Positions 33,282 to 41,864 of a stretch of 64,000 nucleotides of DNA are shown here, one piece after another. Below the pieces are notes generated by a model, which did no database searches, had not been told where the DNA came from, and worked only from the letters and a program-made list of their open reading frames with translations. The stretch spans positions 1 to 64,000 of the forward strand of contig NZ_LMUI01000019.1 in the NCBI RefSeq assembly GCF_009765995.1, in the 5' to 3' direction. Within the stretch, counting starts at the first letter, position 1, and each line of letters starts with the position of its first letter. Source of the stretch: Methylocapsa sp. S129 (GTDB lineage Bacteria; Pseudomonadota; Alphaproteobacteria; Rhizobiales; Beijerinckiaceae). A program made the position numbers and the translations under genes.

Positions 33282-34637
33282 TCACGCCGCGGTGCTGGTG
33301 GCGGTCGCCAATGTGCCGAAGTGGTCCGGCCGGTAGCCGCTCGCCTCCAGCAGATAGTCCCGCGATGCCGCGACCTCGGCCGACAGCTTCGCCACGTCGA
33401 CGCCGACCAGCTTGCCGGCGCGTTTGCGGACCTGGCCGGCGACCATGACGGTGTCGACGTCCGAGCGCTCGACCGCCTGGACGATGGCGCCGATGGCGTT
33501 GTTGACCGGGAAGACGCCGACGCCGCCGGCGCCGACCATGATGATGTCGGCCTGCTTACCCGGTGTCAGGGCGCCGATCGAGCGCTCCAGGCCCGCGGCC
33601 CGCGCGCCGTTGACGGTCGCGGCCTGAAGCACGGCCTCGACCGAGATCGGCGCGGGCGCGGCCGCTTCGCCGCGGAAGCGGCGGTAGCGCATCGCCGAGC
33701 GCTGCTGGCCGAACAGCGCGTGCATCTCGCCGAACAAGTCGCTGCCGAAGGCGGTGTCGAGATCGATGCCGAGCGCCGGGGTCAACCCGTGATCGATCGC
33801 CTGCTGGTAGGCGAAACTCTCATCGTCGAAGCCGAACAGCGCATCCGAGCGCGGGTTGACCGTGATGTTGACGCCGGCGTCGGCGAACAGCTTCCACGTC
33901 TCTTCGGGGATGCGCGCGCAATGATTGAAGATGTTGTGAGAACCCAGCACGCCCTTCTCGGCGAATTCCGGGCCGAGCTTGGCGAGATCGCCGATGAACT
34001 CCGTCAGGATTCGCATGTCGAGCGCCCGCGCGGCCTGCCACCAGTCGAGCTTGAACTGGCCGAAGAGGCCGACCTGCACCCGGCCCCCGTCGTGGTTCCA
34101 GGCGCGCGCCAGGCGTTCGAGATCCCGCGGCAGATGGGCGGCGGGCGCGTTCTTGTCCATCGCGGCGCCGACCATGTGCAGCGCGCGGATGCCGGCGGAG
34201 TCCAGAGCGTCCAGCGCCGCGTCCGTATGTTCGGGGCTGCGCGAGCTGTGGCAGGCGTCGATGAGGGTGGTGATCCCGGCATCGAGGGACGCCGCCGCGG
34301 TCAGCTTAGTGCTCGCGTACATGTCGAGCGGCCGGTAGTGGGCACCCAACGTGTCGGCGACGACGCGGATGTAGGCGAAGAGATCGTCGACGTTCGGCAT
34401 CAAGCGGCGCATCACGCCCAGCCATGCGTGATGGTGGGCGTCGACAAGACCCGGCAGCACGATGCAATCTCTGGCGTCGATGAGTTCGGCGTCGCCGACC
34501 GGGATTTTGGCGGCGACTGCGACGATGCGGTCGCCTTCGATCAGGACGTCGCCGGTTGCGAGGTTCGGAACCTCGGCATCCATGGTGATGATTGCGCCGC
34601 CCTGGATAAGCGTGCGCGGGGCGCTTCGTGTGCTCAT
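33282..34637 (-). CDS. Amidohydrolase family protein (cytosine/guanine deaminase-like)
   Basis: 451 residues. A metal-dependent hydrolase of the amidohydrolase superfamily: LPGLVDAHHHAWLG carries the metal-binding HxH pair (about residue 65), further His residues lie in GSHNIFNHCARIP, and the late Asp is in LGIDLDTAFG where the family usually has GTD. C-terminal GALTPGKQADIIMV is standard for the group. Related enzymes deaminate purines or hydrolyse ring amides. Divergent from a LysR gene across a palindrome-rich promoter. Confidence 0.85.
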   Translation of the reverse strand: MSTRSAPRTLIQGGAIITMDAEVPNLATGDVLIEGDRIVAVAAKIPVGDAELIDARDCIVLPGLVDAHHHAWLGVMRRLMPNVDDLFAYIRVVADTLGAHYRPLDMYASTKLTAAASLDAGITTLIDACHSSRSPEHTDAALDALDSAGIRALHMVGAAMDKNAPAAHLPRDLERLARAWNHDGGRVQVGLFGQFKLDWWQAARALDMRILTEFIGDLAKLGPEFAEKGVLGSHNIFNHCARIPEETWKLFADAGVNITVNPRSDALFGFDDESFAYQQAIDHGLTPALGIDLDTAFGSDLFGEMHALFGQQRSAMRYRRFRGEAAAPAPISVEAVLQAATVNGARAAGLERSIGALTPGKQADIIMVGAGGVGVFPVNNAIGAIVQAVERSDVDTVMVAGQVRKRAGKLVGVDVAKLSAEVAASRDYLLEASGYRPDHFGTLATATSTAA

Positions 34638-34667
34638 GATCTAGCCCTCTTAAGTGTTCGCGTTGGA

Positions 34668-34692
34668 CCAAAAGTTTTGGCCCCGGGGCCAA
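34668..34692. promoter_or_regulatory. Overlapping palindromes between amidohydrolase and LysR genes
   Basis: CCAAAAGTTTTGG (34668-34680) and TTGGCCCCGGGGCCAA (34677-34692), both perfect and sharing TTGG. They lie about 35-55 bp upstream of the amidohydrolase start and about 75-100 bp upstream of the LysR start, a typical place for a LysR binding region. Binding is inferred. Confidence 0.5.
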
Positions 34693-34765
34693 TATCGCGG
34701 GTGTGTGAGCTTGAATTAAGTGCGGTTATGTCAGATGCTTCATGACTAAATGTCAGGAAGCTATC

Positions 34766-35671
34766 ATGTCGTTCGATGGGCGGATCTTGTCCGGAGTGAG
34801 TGTGCTGGCGGCCGTCGTCGAGGGCGGCAGCTTTGTCAAAGCTGCGGGCCTCGTCGGGATTACGGACTCCGGCGTGAGCCGAGCGATCGGTCGGTTGGAG
34901 ACGAGGTTGGGGGTTCGCCTCCTTGACCGCACGACCCGGTCGATCATGTTGACCGACGAGGGGCGCCGTTTCTTCGAGGAGGTGAAGCCGCACCTTTCCG
35001 CGATCGAGGAGGCCGCCGCGGTCGCGTCCGGCGCGGCGTCGGCCGTACGCGGGAGGCTTAAGGTCGACATTGACCCGTTCTTCCTGCCGTTGGTGCTCGC
35101 CGGTCGGCTCGGGGCCTTCTGCGAACGCTATCCCGAACTGTCGATCGAGTTCGTCACCGGCGAGCAGGTCGGCGATCTGGTGTCGGAGGGGATCGACCTT
35201 GCCATCCGCTTCGGCCAGCCGCGGTTTGCGACGCTCGTTTCACGCAAGCTGATCGAGGCGCCAATCTTGACAGTCGCTTCGCCGACTTATTTGGAGCGCC
35301 ACGGTCGGCCAACGCTTCCTTCAGACCTGGCCCGCCATCGCTGTTTGCAATTTATCGACCCCCACACGGGACGGCCTTTCGATTGGGAGTTCGTCCGCGG
35401 CGACGAGGTCCTGGGGGTCGCCACCAACGGCCCGCTGACCTTCTCCGATCCCAAGACCATGCTCGATGAGTGCATCGCCGGCAGCGGCGTCGCCCAGGTA
35501 ATCGGATGGGGCGTTCGCGACTTGCTCGCCGCCGGACGGTTGGTCGATCTCTTTCCGGACTGGCACGGAGAGCGCTTTCCGCTCTTTGCGTTTCATCCGT
35601 CACGTCGGCATACGCCGGCGAAAGTCCAGGCGTTCACCGATTTCTGCGTCGACATCGTCGGACAGCTTTAG
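34766..35671 (+). CDS. LysR-family transcriptional regulator
   Basis: 301 residues. Helix-turn-helix at the N-terminus (VLAAVVEGGSFVKAAGLVGI, then VSRAIGRLETRLGVRLLDRT), then a LysR effector domain with LSIEFVTGEQVGDLVSEGID and DLAIRFG, close to the CrgA-like branch. The ATG at 34766 is preceded by AGGAAG; an in-frame ATG at 34742 has no better site. It is divergent from the amidohydrolase-MFS-SDR genes and is their likely regulator. Effector unknown. Confidence 0.9.
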   Translation: MSFDGRILSGVSVLAAVVEGGSFVKAAGLVGITDSGVSRAIGRLETRLGVRLLDRTTRSIMLTDEGRRFFEEVKPHLSAIEEAAAVASGAASAVRGRLKVDIDPFFLPLVLAGRLGAFCERYPELSIEFVTGEQVGDLVSEGIDLAIRFGQPRFATLVSRKLIEAPILTVASPTYLERHGRPTLPSDLARHRCLQFIDPHTGRPFDWEFVRGDEVLGVATNGPLTFSDPKTMLDECIAGSGVAQVIGWGVRDLLAAGRLVDLFPDWHGERFPLFAFHPSRRHTPAKVQAFTDFCVDIVGQL

Positions 35672-36006
35672 CTCTGCAGCGATATAGGCCGGCCTGTGTG
35701 AGTAAAGCGCCGGGCGATGACCGATCGGCGAAACGGGGTCGCCTGATCGCCTTGGTGAACTGGGGCAGGGCATGCTAGCTTCCGCGCGATCGCATCTCGC
35801 GGTCGATGTCGAGCGCTGGTGGGGCCGGCCATTTTTTCGACGTGAAAATCCTTGAAAATCAACGGCGTCATTTTTTGACGGCGTTGCGAATGGCTTTTCG
35901 ACCTCGACTGGGAGAATTGGGTTCCTATATCAGCACGCTAAAACTGCCCGTCATCAGCGAGCGGGAAGAGGGCGGGGGCCGGCCTCAATCAAGTGGAGAA
36001 TATCCA
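35672..36006. other. Intergenic region upstream of msrA
   Basis: About 335 bases. The msrA frame is open through part of it, but nothing there resembles MsrA. It holds an imperfect hairpin (AACGGCGTCA at 35861-35870 and TGACGGCGTT at 35876-35885, one mismatch) that may attenuate or stabilise the msrA transcript. I see no other feature. Confidence 0.45.
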
Positions 36007-36528
36007 ATGACCGAAGAACGCGCAGTGCTTGCCGGCGGTTGTTTTTGGGGCATGCAGGACCTTATCCGTCGCTATGCCGGCGTCATCTCGACGCGCGTCG
36101 GCTATTCCGGCGGCGATGTGCGCAACGCCACCTACCGCAACCATGGAACGCACGCGGAAGCCATCGAGATCATTTTCGATCCTTCCAGGATCAGCTTCCG
36201 GAAGATTCTCGAGTTCTTTTTTCAAATTCACGACCCGACGACACGCAACCGCCAGGGTAACGATGTAGGGCTGAGCTACCGATCCGCGATCTTCTACGCC
36301 AACGACGAACAGAAGCGGGTCGCCGAAGACACGATCGCCGACGTCAATGCCTCAGGTTTGTGGCCGGGCAAGGTCGTGACCGAGCTTGCGCCCGTCGGCG
36401 ACTTCTGGGAGGCCGAGCCCGAGCATCAGGATTATCTCGAACGCTATCCCAACGGCTATACCTGCCATTTCGTCCGGCCGAATTGGACGCTGCCGGTTCG
36501 CGAAAGCGCCGTCCGCAAGCAAGCGTGA
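36007..36528 (+). CDS. msrA: Peptide-methionine (S)-S-oxide reductase
   Basis: 173 residues, the core MsrA length. Repairs oxidised methionine in proteins. The active-site motif GGCFWGMQ lies near residue 10 with the catalytic cysteine, followed by [12 protein letters not shown] and [14 protein letters not shown], all diagnostic. No cysteine follows near the C-terminus, so the resolving-cysteine arrangement of longer MsrA proteins is missing here. GGAGA precedes the ATG. Confidence 0.95.
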   Translation: MTEERAVLAGGCFWGMQDLIRRYAGVISTRVGYSGGDVRNATYRNHGTHAEAIEIIFDPSRISFRKILEFFFQIHDPTTRNRQGNDVGLSYRSAIFYANDEQKRVAEDTIADVNASGLWPGKVVTELAPVGDFWEAEPEHQDYLERYPNGYTCHFVRPNWTLPVRESAVRKQA

Positions 36529-36560
36529 AGGCTTGATGTCGACGAGGGGCTCCGACGCGT

Positions 36561-37865
36561 TCAGCGCGCCGTCGGGGCTTGCTGCGAACCGGCCATAAGC
36601 TCGCCTTCGTCGATGCTGAACCGCAAGCGCCCGGCGTCGGCGCGCATGCGCAGGCCGCGATATCTCGCGAGATATTGGATCGCGACGATCGCAGCAGCGA
36701 AACCGCCGGCGGCGCCGATTCCGAGCGCCCAGCGCGGGCCGAACGTATCGGCGACCCAGCCGACAATCGGCGCGCCGATGGGCGTGCAACCCAAGGCTAT
36801 CGCGAGACGGATCGCCATCACGCGCCCGCGCATGACGGGCTCGGTGGATAGTTGCATCAAGCTGTTGGTGGCGTTGGTGAAGGTCAAAGCCGATATGCCG
36901 ATGATGACGAGAGCGGCGCCGAAGAGCGCGTAATTGGGCATGACGGCGGCGAGCGCCAGACCAAAGCCGAAGAACGCGGCGCCGCCCAGCAAAAGCGTGA
37001 ATCGCGGCTTTTCCCGCCCGGCGGCGAGCAGGGCGCCGGCGACCGTTCCGACCGCCATGATCGACGTCAGCAATCCATATTGGCTCGCCCCCGCGTGAAA
37101 GACGGTGACCGACATGGTCGAGATGAAGATCGGGAAGTTCAATCCAAACGTGCCGATCAAGAACAGCATGAAGACGATGGCGCGCAGATCCGGACGCTTC
37201 CAGACATAGCGAAAGCCTTCCAAGAGGCTCCCTGGCGTACGGACGGCCCGGCGGCTCCGGTGGAGATCATCGACGCGCAGCAGGCTAAGAGAACCCAGCA
37301 CCGCCATGAACGAGGCCCCGTTGATGAGAAACGCCCATCCCGTGCCGGTTGAGGCGATCAGGATTCCCGCGATCGCGGGACCGACCATCCGCGCCGCGTT
37401 GAACGAGGTCGAATTCAGCGCCACCGCATTCGACAGATCGTTTTCCCCAACAAGCTCCGAGACGAACGTTTGACGCGCCGGAGCGTCGAACGCCGCGGCG
37501 CTGCCATGCAGAAAGGCGAACACATAGACATGCCACAATTGGACGTGCCCGGTGACAGTGAGGAGGCCCAGTCCCAGAGCCAGTGCGCCCATCGTGGCTT
37601 GCGTGGCGATCAACAGCTTGCGGCGGTCGAAATGATCGGCGGCAAACCCGGTCCAGGGCAGGAGAAGGAGCTGCGGCCCGAATTGCAGTCCCATCACGAT
37701 GCCGACGGCGGTCGCGTTATGTTGCGTGAGCTGGGTCAGCACCAGCCAATCCTGGGCGGTGCGCTGCACCCAGGTTCCGACATTGGAGACGAGCGCGCCG
37801 CCCGCCCAAATCCGGTAGTTCGGATTGCCGAGCGAGCGGAAAGCGCCTTTCACCGGACCGCTCAC
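36561..37865 (-). CDS. MFS transporter (DHA3/EntS-like exporter)
   Basis: 434 residues with about twelve hydrophobic segments. FRSLGNPNYRIWAGGALVSN and GTWVQRTAQDWLVL at the start are typical of the EntS/DHA3 exporter branch; motif A-like DHFDRRKLL lies near residue 78. It starts with GTG overlapping the previous stop (GTGA), so it is co-transcribed with the membrane-protein, isochorismatase and MarR genes. Likely exports a siderophore-like or toxic compound; unproven. Confidence 0.85.
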   Translation of the reverse strand: MSGPVKGAFRSLGNPNYRIWAGGALVSNVGTWVQRTAQDWLVLTQLTQHNATAVGIVMGLQFGPQLLLLPWTGFAADHFDRRKLLIATQATMGALALGLGLLTVTGHVQLWHVYVFAFLHGSAAAFDAPARQTFVSELVGENDLSNAVALNSTSFNAARMVGPAIAGILIASTGTGWAFLINGASFMAVLGSLSLLRVDDLHRSRRAVRTPGSLLEGFRYVWKRPDLRAIVFMLFLIGTFGLNFPIFISTMSVTVFHAGASQYGLLTSIMAVGTVAGALLAAGREKPRFTLLLGGAAFFGFGLALAAVMPNYALFGAALVIIGISALTFTNATNSLMQLSTEPVMRGRVMAIRLAIALGCTPIGAPIVGWVADTFGPRWALGIGAAGGFAAAIVAIQYLARYRGLRMRADAGRLRFSIDEGELMAGSQQAPTAR

Positions 37866-38191
37866 GAGGCCTCGGGAGAATTGCCGCCGTTGAACTTTCC
37901 GAACCGGCGCGCCGTCAACAGTCCTAGGAGAAGAACGCCCAATCCCAAAACGGCGATATGTTCCGCGGACCGCAAATCAAAGTCCCCGACGCGGCAGACG
38001 AGAACATAGCCGACGGCAAGGTTGAAAAACCCCCAGAGCACATTGACCGTCGAAGAAGAAAAGCCCTCGCCGGGCGGTTTCGCGAACGGGCTTTGAAAGG
38101 GGCGCCCCATCATGCCGCTCACAAGATGGGGGACAGCGTTTCCGAGGAACGCGCCGCCGAAGAAGTAGGAGATGTCGTGGAGCCATTCCAT
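37862..38191 (-). CDS. Small inner-membrane protein in the MarR operon
   Basis: 109 residues with three hydrophobic segments (about residues 7-25, 45-65 and 78-95). GGAFLGNAVPHLVSGMMG and VNVLWGFFNLAVGYVL are its most distinctive parts; I have seen this pattern in uncharacterised proteobacterial membrane proteins but know no function. ATG at 38191 lies just after the isochorismatase stop, with AAGGAA upstream; TTG at 38197 is the alternative. Third gene of a four-gene operon. Confidence 0.75.
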   Translation of the reverse strand: MEWLHDISYFFGGAFLGNAVPHLVSGMMGRPFQSPFAKPPGEGFSSSTVNVLWGFFNLAVGYVLVCRVGDFDLRSAEHIAVLGLGVLLLGLLTARRFGKFNGGNSPEAS

Positions 38192-38193
38192 AG

Positions 38194-38757
38194 TCAAACG
38201 TTCCTTTTCTTGAGGAGGTCGATGATCTCTTGCGTCGCGCCAGTTTCACCCAGCTTCGGGAAAATCCTTGTGATGCTGTTGGTGTGAGCATCGGCGTTTG
38301 TGTCGGTCATCGCGTCGACGGCGAGAGTGACGTTGAACCCGAGTTCATAGGCGTGGCGCGCGGTCGCCTCGACGCCGTTGCTGGTGGCGACGCCGGCGAG
38401 GACGATCTGCGTGACGCCTAACTTCTTGAGATGCGTCTCGAGGTCCGTGTTCGTGAATGCCCCCGGCGTCCGCTTTGTCACCGTGTGGTCTTGCGGCTGC
38501 TGATTCAGTTCGGGGAAAAGATCGGTGAAGCCGGGGGGAATCTCGCCAAAGTTGCGAACCTGCTCGGTCCGCCCCGGAGCGCGACCGGCGGCGACGACAA
38601 GCACAACAGGCAGGCCATGGCTGCGGAAAGCGTCGGCCAGGGCGCTCGCTTGCTCTACGATTTCACCGATGGGACGCGCGGTCGGATAGGCGACGATCCC
38701 TTTTTGCAGATCGATGACGACGAGGGCCGTCTTCGGGTCAAGCTTGGTCAGCGCCAT
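38194..38757 (-). CDS. Isochorismatase-family hydrolase lacking the usual cysteine
   Basis: 187 residues. Family core with the catalytic Asp in VVIDLQKGIV (near residue 16) and the Lys in TVTKRTPGAF, but where cysteine hydrolases of this fold have GVATxxCVExT this protein has GVATSNGVEAT, with glycine in place of the nucleophile. That substitution is known in isochorismatase-like subgroups, so it may have a different reaction or be non-catalytic. Second gene of the MarR operon. Confidence 0.85.
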   Translation of the reverse strand: MALTKLDPKTALVVIDLQKGIVAYPTARPIGEIVEQASALADAFRSHGLPVVLVVAAGRAPGRTEQVRNFGEIPPGFTDLFPELNQQPQDHTVTKRTPGAFTNTDLETHLKKLGVTQIVLAGVATSNGVEATARHAYELGFNVTLAVDAMTDTNADAHTNSITRIFPKLGETGATQEIIDLLKKRNV

Positions 38758-38811
38758 GGCGTTTTCTTTCTGTTGATTGGGATCGCCGCGCTTCGGCGCG
38801 CGGCGCGATGT

Positions 38812-39255
38812 TCATGAATCGCCCAGGCGCTTGATCAGTGCGACGGCGGCGATGAGGGTTTGCTGTTCGGCCGGGTCGAGCTTGGCCATCGCGGCGAGGA
38901 GCCATTCCCGCTTGGCGACGCTGCGCTTTCGCCGCGCTTCGACGCCTTCGTCGGTGAGGCCGAACAGGACTTGCCGCCCATCGGTCGGATGAGGCCGGCG
39001 CTGGACCAATCCCTCCTGCTCCAGATCGGCGAGCGTGGCGCCCATGGATTGCGGCTTCACCGATTCGGCGCGGGCGAGGTCCGCCGTCGTCATCCAGCCG
39101 AGCTTGTCGAGCCGGGCGAGCGTCGCGACCTGCGACCAGGATAGTTCGCTCGGGTTCGCTTCCATGCGCAGTCGGCGCAGGAGCTGTCCAATCGCCAGCG
39201 AAAGCTCAGTGACGGCGGCTTCCAGGGAATTGAGAGGGTCGCGGGTATTGCTCAT
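38812..39255 (-). CDS. MarR-family transcriptional regulator
   Basis: 147 residues with a winged helix-turn-helix: LSWSQVATLARLDKLGWMTT, then ADLARAESVKPQSMGATLADL and the wing VQRRPHPTDGRQVLF. Heads an operon with isochorismatase, membrane-protein and MFS genes. The ATG at 39255 or 39264 could be the start; ribosome sites are poor. A perfect 14-bp palindrome lies 26 bp upstream, suggesting autorepression relieved by a small ligand, as is usual in this family. Confidence 0.9.
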   Translation of the reverse strand: MSNTRDPLNSLEAAVTELSLAIGQLLRRLRMEANPSELSWSQVATLARLDKLGWMTTADLARAESVKPQSMGATLADLEQEGLVQRRPHPTDGRQVLFGLTDEGVEARRKRSVAKREWLLAAMAKLDPAEQQTLIAAVALIKRLGDS

Positions 39256-39280
39256 AACCCCCATATAGGAATTAGCAGTT

Positions 39281-39294
39281 AAACTTGCAAGTTT
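39281..39294. promoter_or_regulatory. Putative MarR operator
   Basis: AAACTTGCAAGTTT is a perfect 14-bp palindrome; flanking CAG and CTG extend the symmetry to about 24 bp with two mismatched pairs. It is 26 bp upstream of the MarR start, where an autoregulatory MarR dimer would bind. Binding is inferred. Confidence 0.6.
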
Positions 39295-39473
39295 GTCTGT
39301 TGATATTTTCAACGCTGGCTGTCGTGAAGGTTGTTCTCCAGTCTGTGGACCGGGCATTTCGCGGCGAGCCGTTTCGGTGCCATCTGGAAGCGGCTATGGT
39401 TTAGGCGAACGTCGGCGGCCGACTTCGACGGCCCACGGCCAGGACGCCGCGATGGAGGCAGCGTGGTAGGATT

Positions 39474-40112
39474 ATGACCAAGGATGCCGTGCTCGCCCTC
39501 CGCGCTGAGATCGCGTCATGCGTGCATTGCGCGGCCGATCTGCCGGCCGGTCCTCGACCGGTCGTCCAGTTCAGCGCGACCGCCCGGATACTGATTATCG
39601 GACAGGCGCCTGGAACGCGCGTTCACGCCAGCGGCGTACCATGGGATGATCCAAGCGGAGATCGGTTGCGGGAATGGACCGGATTGTCGAAGCGCGACTT
39701 CTATGATCCCGCGAAGATCGCCCTCGTGCCGATGGGTTTTTGCTATCCGGGAAAGGGCAAGAGCGGCGACCTGCCGCCACGCGCCGAATGCGCGCCTCTG
39801 TGGCATGATCGGATCCTGAAATTGCTTCCCGCCGACCGTCTGACGCTGTTGGTCGGCAGTTACGCGCAAGCGTATTACCTGCCGCGCGCGGCGCGCCTTT
39901 CGCTCACCGAGACGGTGCAAGCGTTCCGAACCTTTGGCCCGGCGCTGTTTCCGCTGCCGCATCCCTCATGGCGCAGCGTCGGCTGGGCGAAGCGCAACCC
40001 CTGGTTCGAGAGCGACGTTCTGCCCGCCTTGCGCGAAGCGGTGCGTTCATCGATGCCGCCGCGCGGGAGGATCGGCCGGTCCGCAGAGCATGGAGACGGC
40101 GGCGTCGATTAG
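39474..40112 (+). CDS. Uracil-DNA glycosylase superfamily protein
   Basis: 212 residues. LIIGQAPGTRVHASGVPWDD (about residues 40-59) is the family motif 1 region with GQAPG, and LPHPSWRS (about residue 160) corresponds to the second active-site motif. This is the UDG-like family often annotated simply as uracil-DNA glycosylase family protein; cysteines at SCVHC near the N-terminus recall, but do not complete, the iron-sulfur set of family 4 enzymes. The 3' end overlaps the convergent TetR gene by 66 nt. Confidence 0.8.
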   Translation: MTKDAVLALRAEIASCVHCAADLPAGPRPVVQFSATARILIIGQAPGTRVHASGVPWDDPSGDRLREWTGLSKRDFYDPAKIALVPMGFCYPGKGKSGDLPPRAECAPLWHDRILKLLPADRLTLLVGSYAQAYYLPRAARLSLTETVQAFRTFGPALFPLPHPSWRSVGWAKRNPWFESDVLPALREAVRSSMPPRGRIGRSAEHGDGGVD

Positions 40113-40694
40113 CGCCTGCAATTCGTCCCTCGGCGCATGGATGCGCGCTCGGATCGCTAAGGTATGGATCGTCGCCGTGGCGACCTTTGCGAGCGCCAAG
40201 GGATTCGAGTCCGGCGCCAGTTCGCCGCGCGCGATCGCCTTGGTGAAAAGCGCTGCGAAGGTCTCATCGAGCGCGGCGATCGCTTCGACCACCAGCTTGC
40301 GGATTTGAGGATCGGCGACCGCCTCCGACGCGGCGGTGACCACCGAGAAACATCCGCGCGGGCCATCGGGTCCCGAGAGGTAGAGTTCGCTGGCCGCCTC
40401 GAAAATCCGGCGCAGGACAAGACGGACGGGCCCCGATTCCTCGATGATTGGTTCGAACTCGTCTCGCACTCGCGCGCGATATTTCCGATAGGCTTTGACA
40501 TAGATGTCTTGCTTGTCGCCGAACGCCGCATAGAGGCTCGGGCGGTTCATGCCCGTGGCGGCGCTAAGATCGTCGAGCGTGGTCGCCGCATAGCCTGATT
40601 TCCAGAACGTCTCCATCGCCCGCGCGAGGGCGATGTCGGGTTCGTAGGAGCGCGGACGGCCTCTGCGCTTCGTCTCGGGGGATTTTTGTACCAT
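40047..40694 (-). CDS. TetR-family transcriptional regulator
   Basis: 215 residues. N-terminal helix-turn-helix with AMETFWKSGYAATTLDDLSA and ATGMNRPSLYAAFGDKQDIY, followed by a variable ligand domain containing GCFSVVTAASEA. The ATG at 40694 is within a divergent promoter region shared with a glutathione S-transferase gene, which is its likely target. Its C-terminal coding end overlaps the UDG-like gene on the other strand. Ligand unknown. Confidence 0.9.
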   Translation of the reverse strand: MVQKSPETKRRGRPRSYEPDIALARAMETFWKSGYAATTLDDLSAATGMNRPSLYAAFGDKQDIYVKAYRKYRARVRDEFEPIIEESGPVRLVLRRIFEAASELYLSGPDGPRGCFSVVTAASEAVADPQIRKLVVEAIAALDETFAALFTKAIARGELAPDSNPLALAKVATATIHTLAIRARIHAPRDELQALIDAAVSMLCGPADPPARRHR

Positions 40695-40706
40695 ATTGCA
40701 AACAAT

Positions 40707-40719
40707 CCTTGACGTAAGG
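40707..40719. promoter_or_regulatory. Possible TetR operator between TetR and GST genes
   Basis: CCTT-GACGT-AAGG, extended by partly symmetric flanks, in the 70-bp gap between the divergent TetR and GST genes. It overlaps a TTGACG that could be a -35 for the GST gene. The half-site is short, so this is only a candidate. Confidence 0.4.
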
Positions 40720-40764
40720 TATTTTATGCGAGACAGTATAAAAAACAATCCGTGGAGGATTTCG

Positions 40765-41406
40765 ATGGATCTTTATTTCTCGCCCTTGTCCTGCTCGATG
40801 GCGACGCGCATTTCGCTCTATGAATCGGGCGACGCCGCCAATTTTCTCGAAGTGGATCCAAAAACGAAGACGCTGGTTGGCGACGGCTCCGATTATCTCG
40901 CGATCTATCCGCTCGGCATGGTGCCGTCGCTGAGGACGGACGACGGCCAATTGCTGACGGAAAACGCGGCGATCCTTCAATATGTCGCCGATCGGCGCCC
41001 GGAGTCCGGCCTTGCGCCGACTGAGGCGATCGAACGCACGCGGTTGCATCAATGGCTGTGTTTCATCGGCACAGAGCTGCACAAGGGCCTGTTCGTCCCG
41101 CTTCTGGGAAAGAAGACGCCCGCCGAAATGAAGGCCTATGTGCTCGCCAATAATTTGTCGCGCCTGGCCTATCTCGACACATATCTAACGGGGAGGGAGT
41201 TCCTGCTCGACCGCTTCACCATCGCCGACGCCTATCTTGCGACCGTCTTGAACTGGACGCAGGTCATTCCCTCGATTGACATGGGCCTTTATCCCGCGGT
41301 CGCAGACTATCTTGATCGGCATCGCAAGCGGGCGAGCGTCGCCAAAGCGATGGCGGAAGAGGTCGTCCTGTGGCAAGCGGAACGCGCGCGTCACAAGGCC
41401 GCCTGA
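40765..41406 (+). CDS. Glutathione S-transferase
   Basis: 213 residues. Thioredoxin-like N-terminal domain with LYFSPLSCSMATRISLYES (Ser/Cys in the active-site turn) and the cis-Pro region GMVPSLRTDDGQLLTENAAI, then a helical C-terminal domain with FTIADAYLATVL, the N-capping motif of GSTs. Beta-class-like. GGAGGA precedes the ATG. Divergent from TetR, so expression is probably induced by a compound it detoxifies. Confidence 0.9.
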   Translation: MDLYFSPLSCSMATRISLYESGDAANFLEVDPKTKTLVGDGSDYLAIYPLGMVPSLRTDDGQLLTENAAILQYVADRRPESGLAPTEAIERTRLHQWLCFIGTELHKGLFVPLLGKKTPAEMKAYVLANNLSRLAYLDTYLTGREFLLDRFTIADAYLATVLNWTQVIPSIDMGLYPAVADYLDRHRKRASVAKAMAEEVVLWQAERARHKAA

Positions 41407-41499
41407 CGGCGGCGCCGAGCGCCGCTCCTATGCTAAACGATGCAACGGCGCTGATAGATGAGTCTGTCTCGCCATTCAAATTGGCTGGGGAATGCAGGC

Positions 41500-41847
41500 G
41501 TGACCATTACGATTTACGGCATCAAAAACTGCGATACGATGAAGAAAGCGCGACTGTGGCTCGATCAGCACGGCGTGAAATATGTCTTTCACGACTATAA
41601 GACGGAAGGGATCGATCGGGCGCGGCTAGAGGGTTGGGCGAAGACGGTAGGCTGGGAGACGCTGCTCAATCGATCCGGTACGACCTTTCGAGCGCTGCCG
41701 GAAGCGGCGCGCGAGGCGCTGACACTGAAGAAGGCGATCGCGCTGATGCTCGACCAACCTTCGATGATCAAGCGGCCTGTGCTCGATTTGGGTGGGAAGT
41801 TCCTTGTCGGCTTCAAGCCAGACATCTACGAGGCCGCGATCTCCTGA
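41500..41847 (+). CDS. ArsC/Spx-family reductase (YffB-like)
   Basis: About 115 residues. YGIKNCDTMKKARLWL at the N-terminus matches YffB, an ArsC-fold protein with one conserved Cys; WETLLNRSGTTFRAL and SMIKRPVLDLGGKFLVGF follow in the usual order. A GTG at 41500 gives the typical family start; an ATG at 41458 would add 14 unusual residues. Predicted thiol-dependent reductase, possibly glutathione-linked; the substrate is not known for this family. Confidence 0.88.
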   Translation: MTITIYGIKNCDTMKKARLWLDQHGVKYVFHDYKTEGIDRARLEGWAKTVGWETLLNRSGTTFRALPEAAREALTLKKAIALMLDQPSMIKRPVLDLGGKFLVGFKPDIYEAAIS

Positions 41848-41864
41848 GACTCCGGCGCCTCTCA

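Noticed and set aside
33279-34745. 488-residue plus-strand frame opposite the amidohydrolase gene
   Set aside because: A shadow frame with the Asp/Arg/Val-rich composition typical of antisense reading; the amidohydrolase carries metal-binding motifs.
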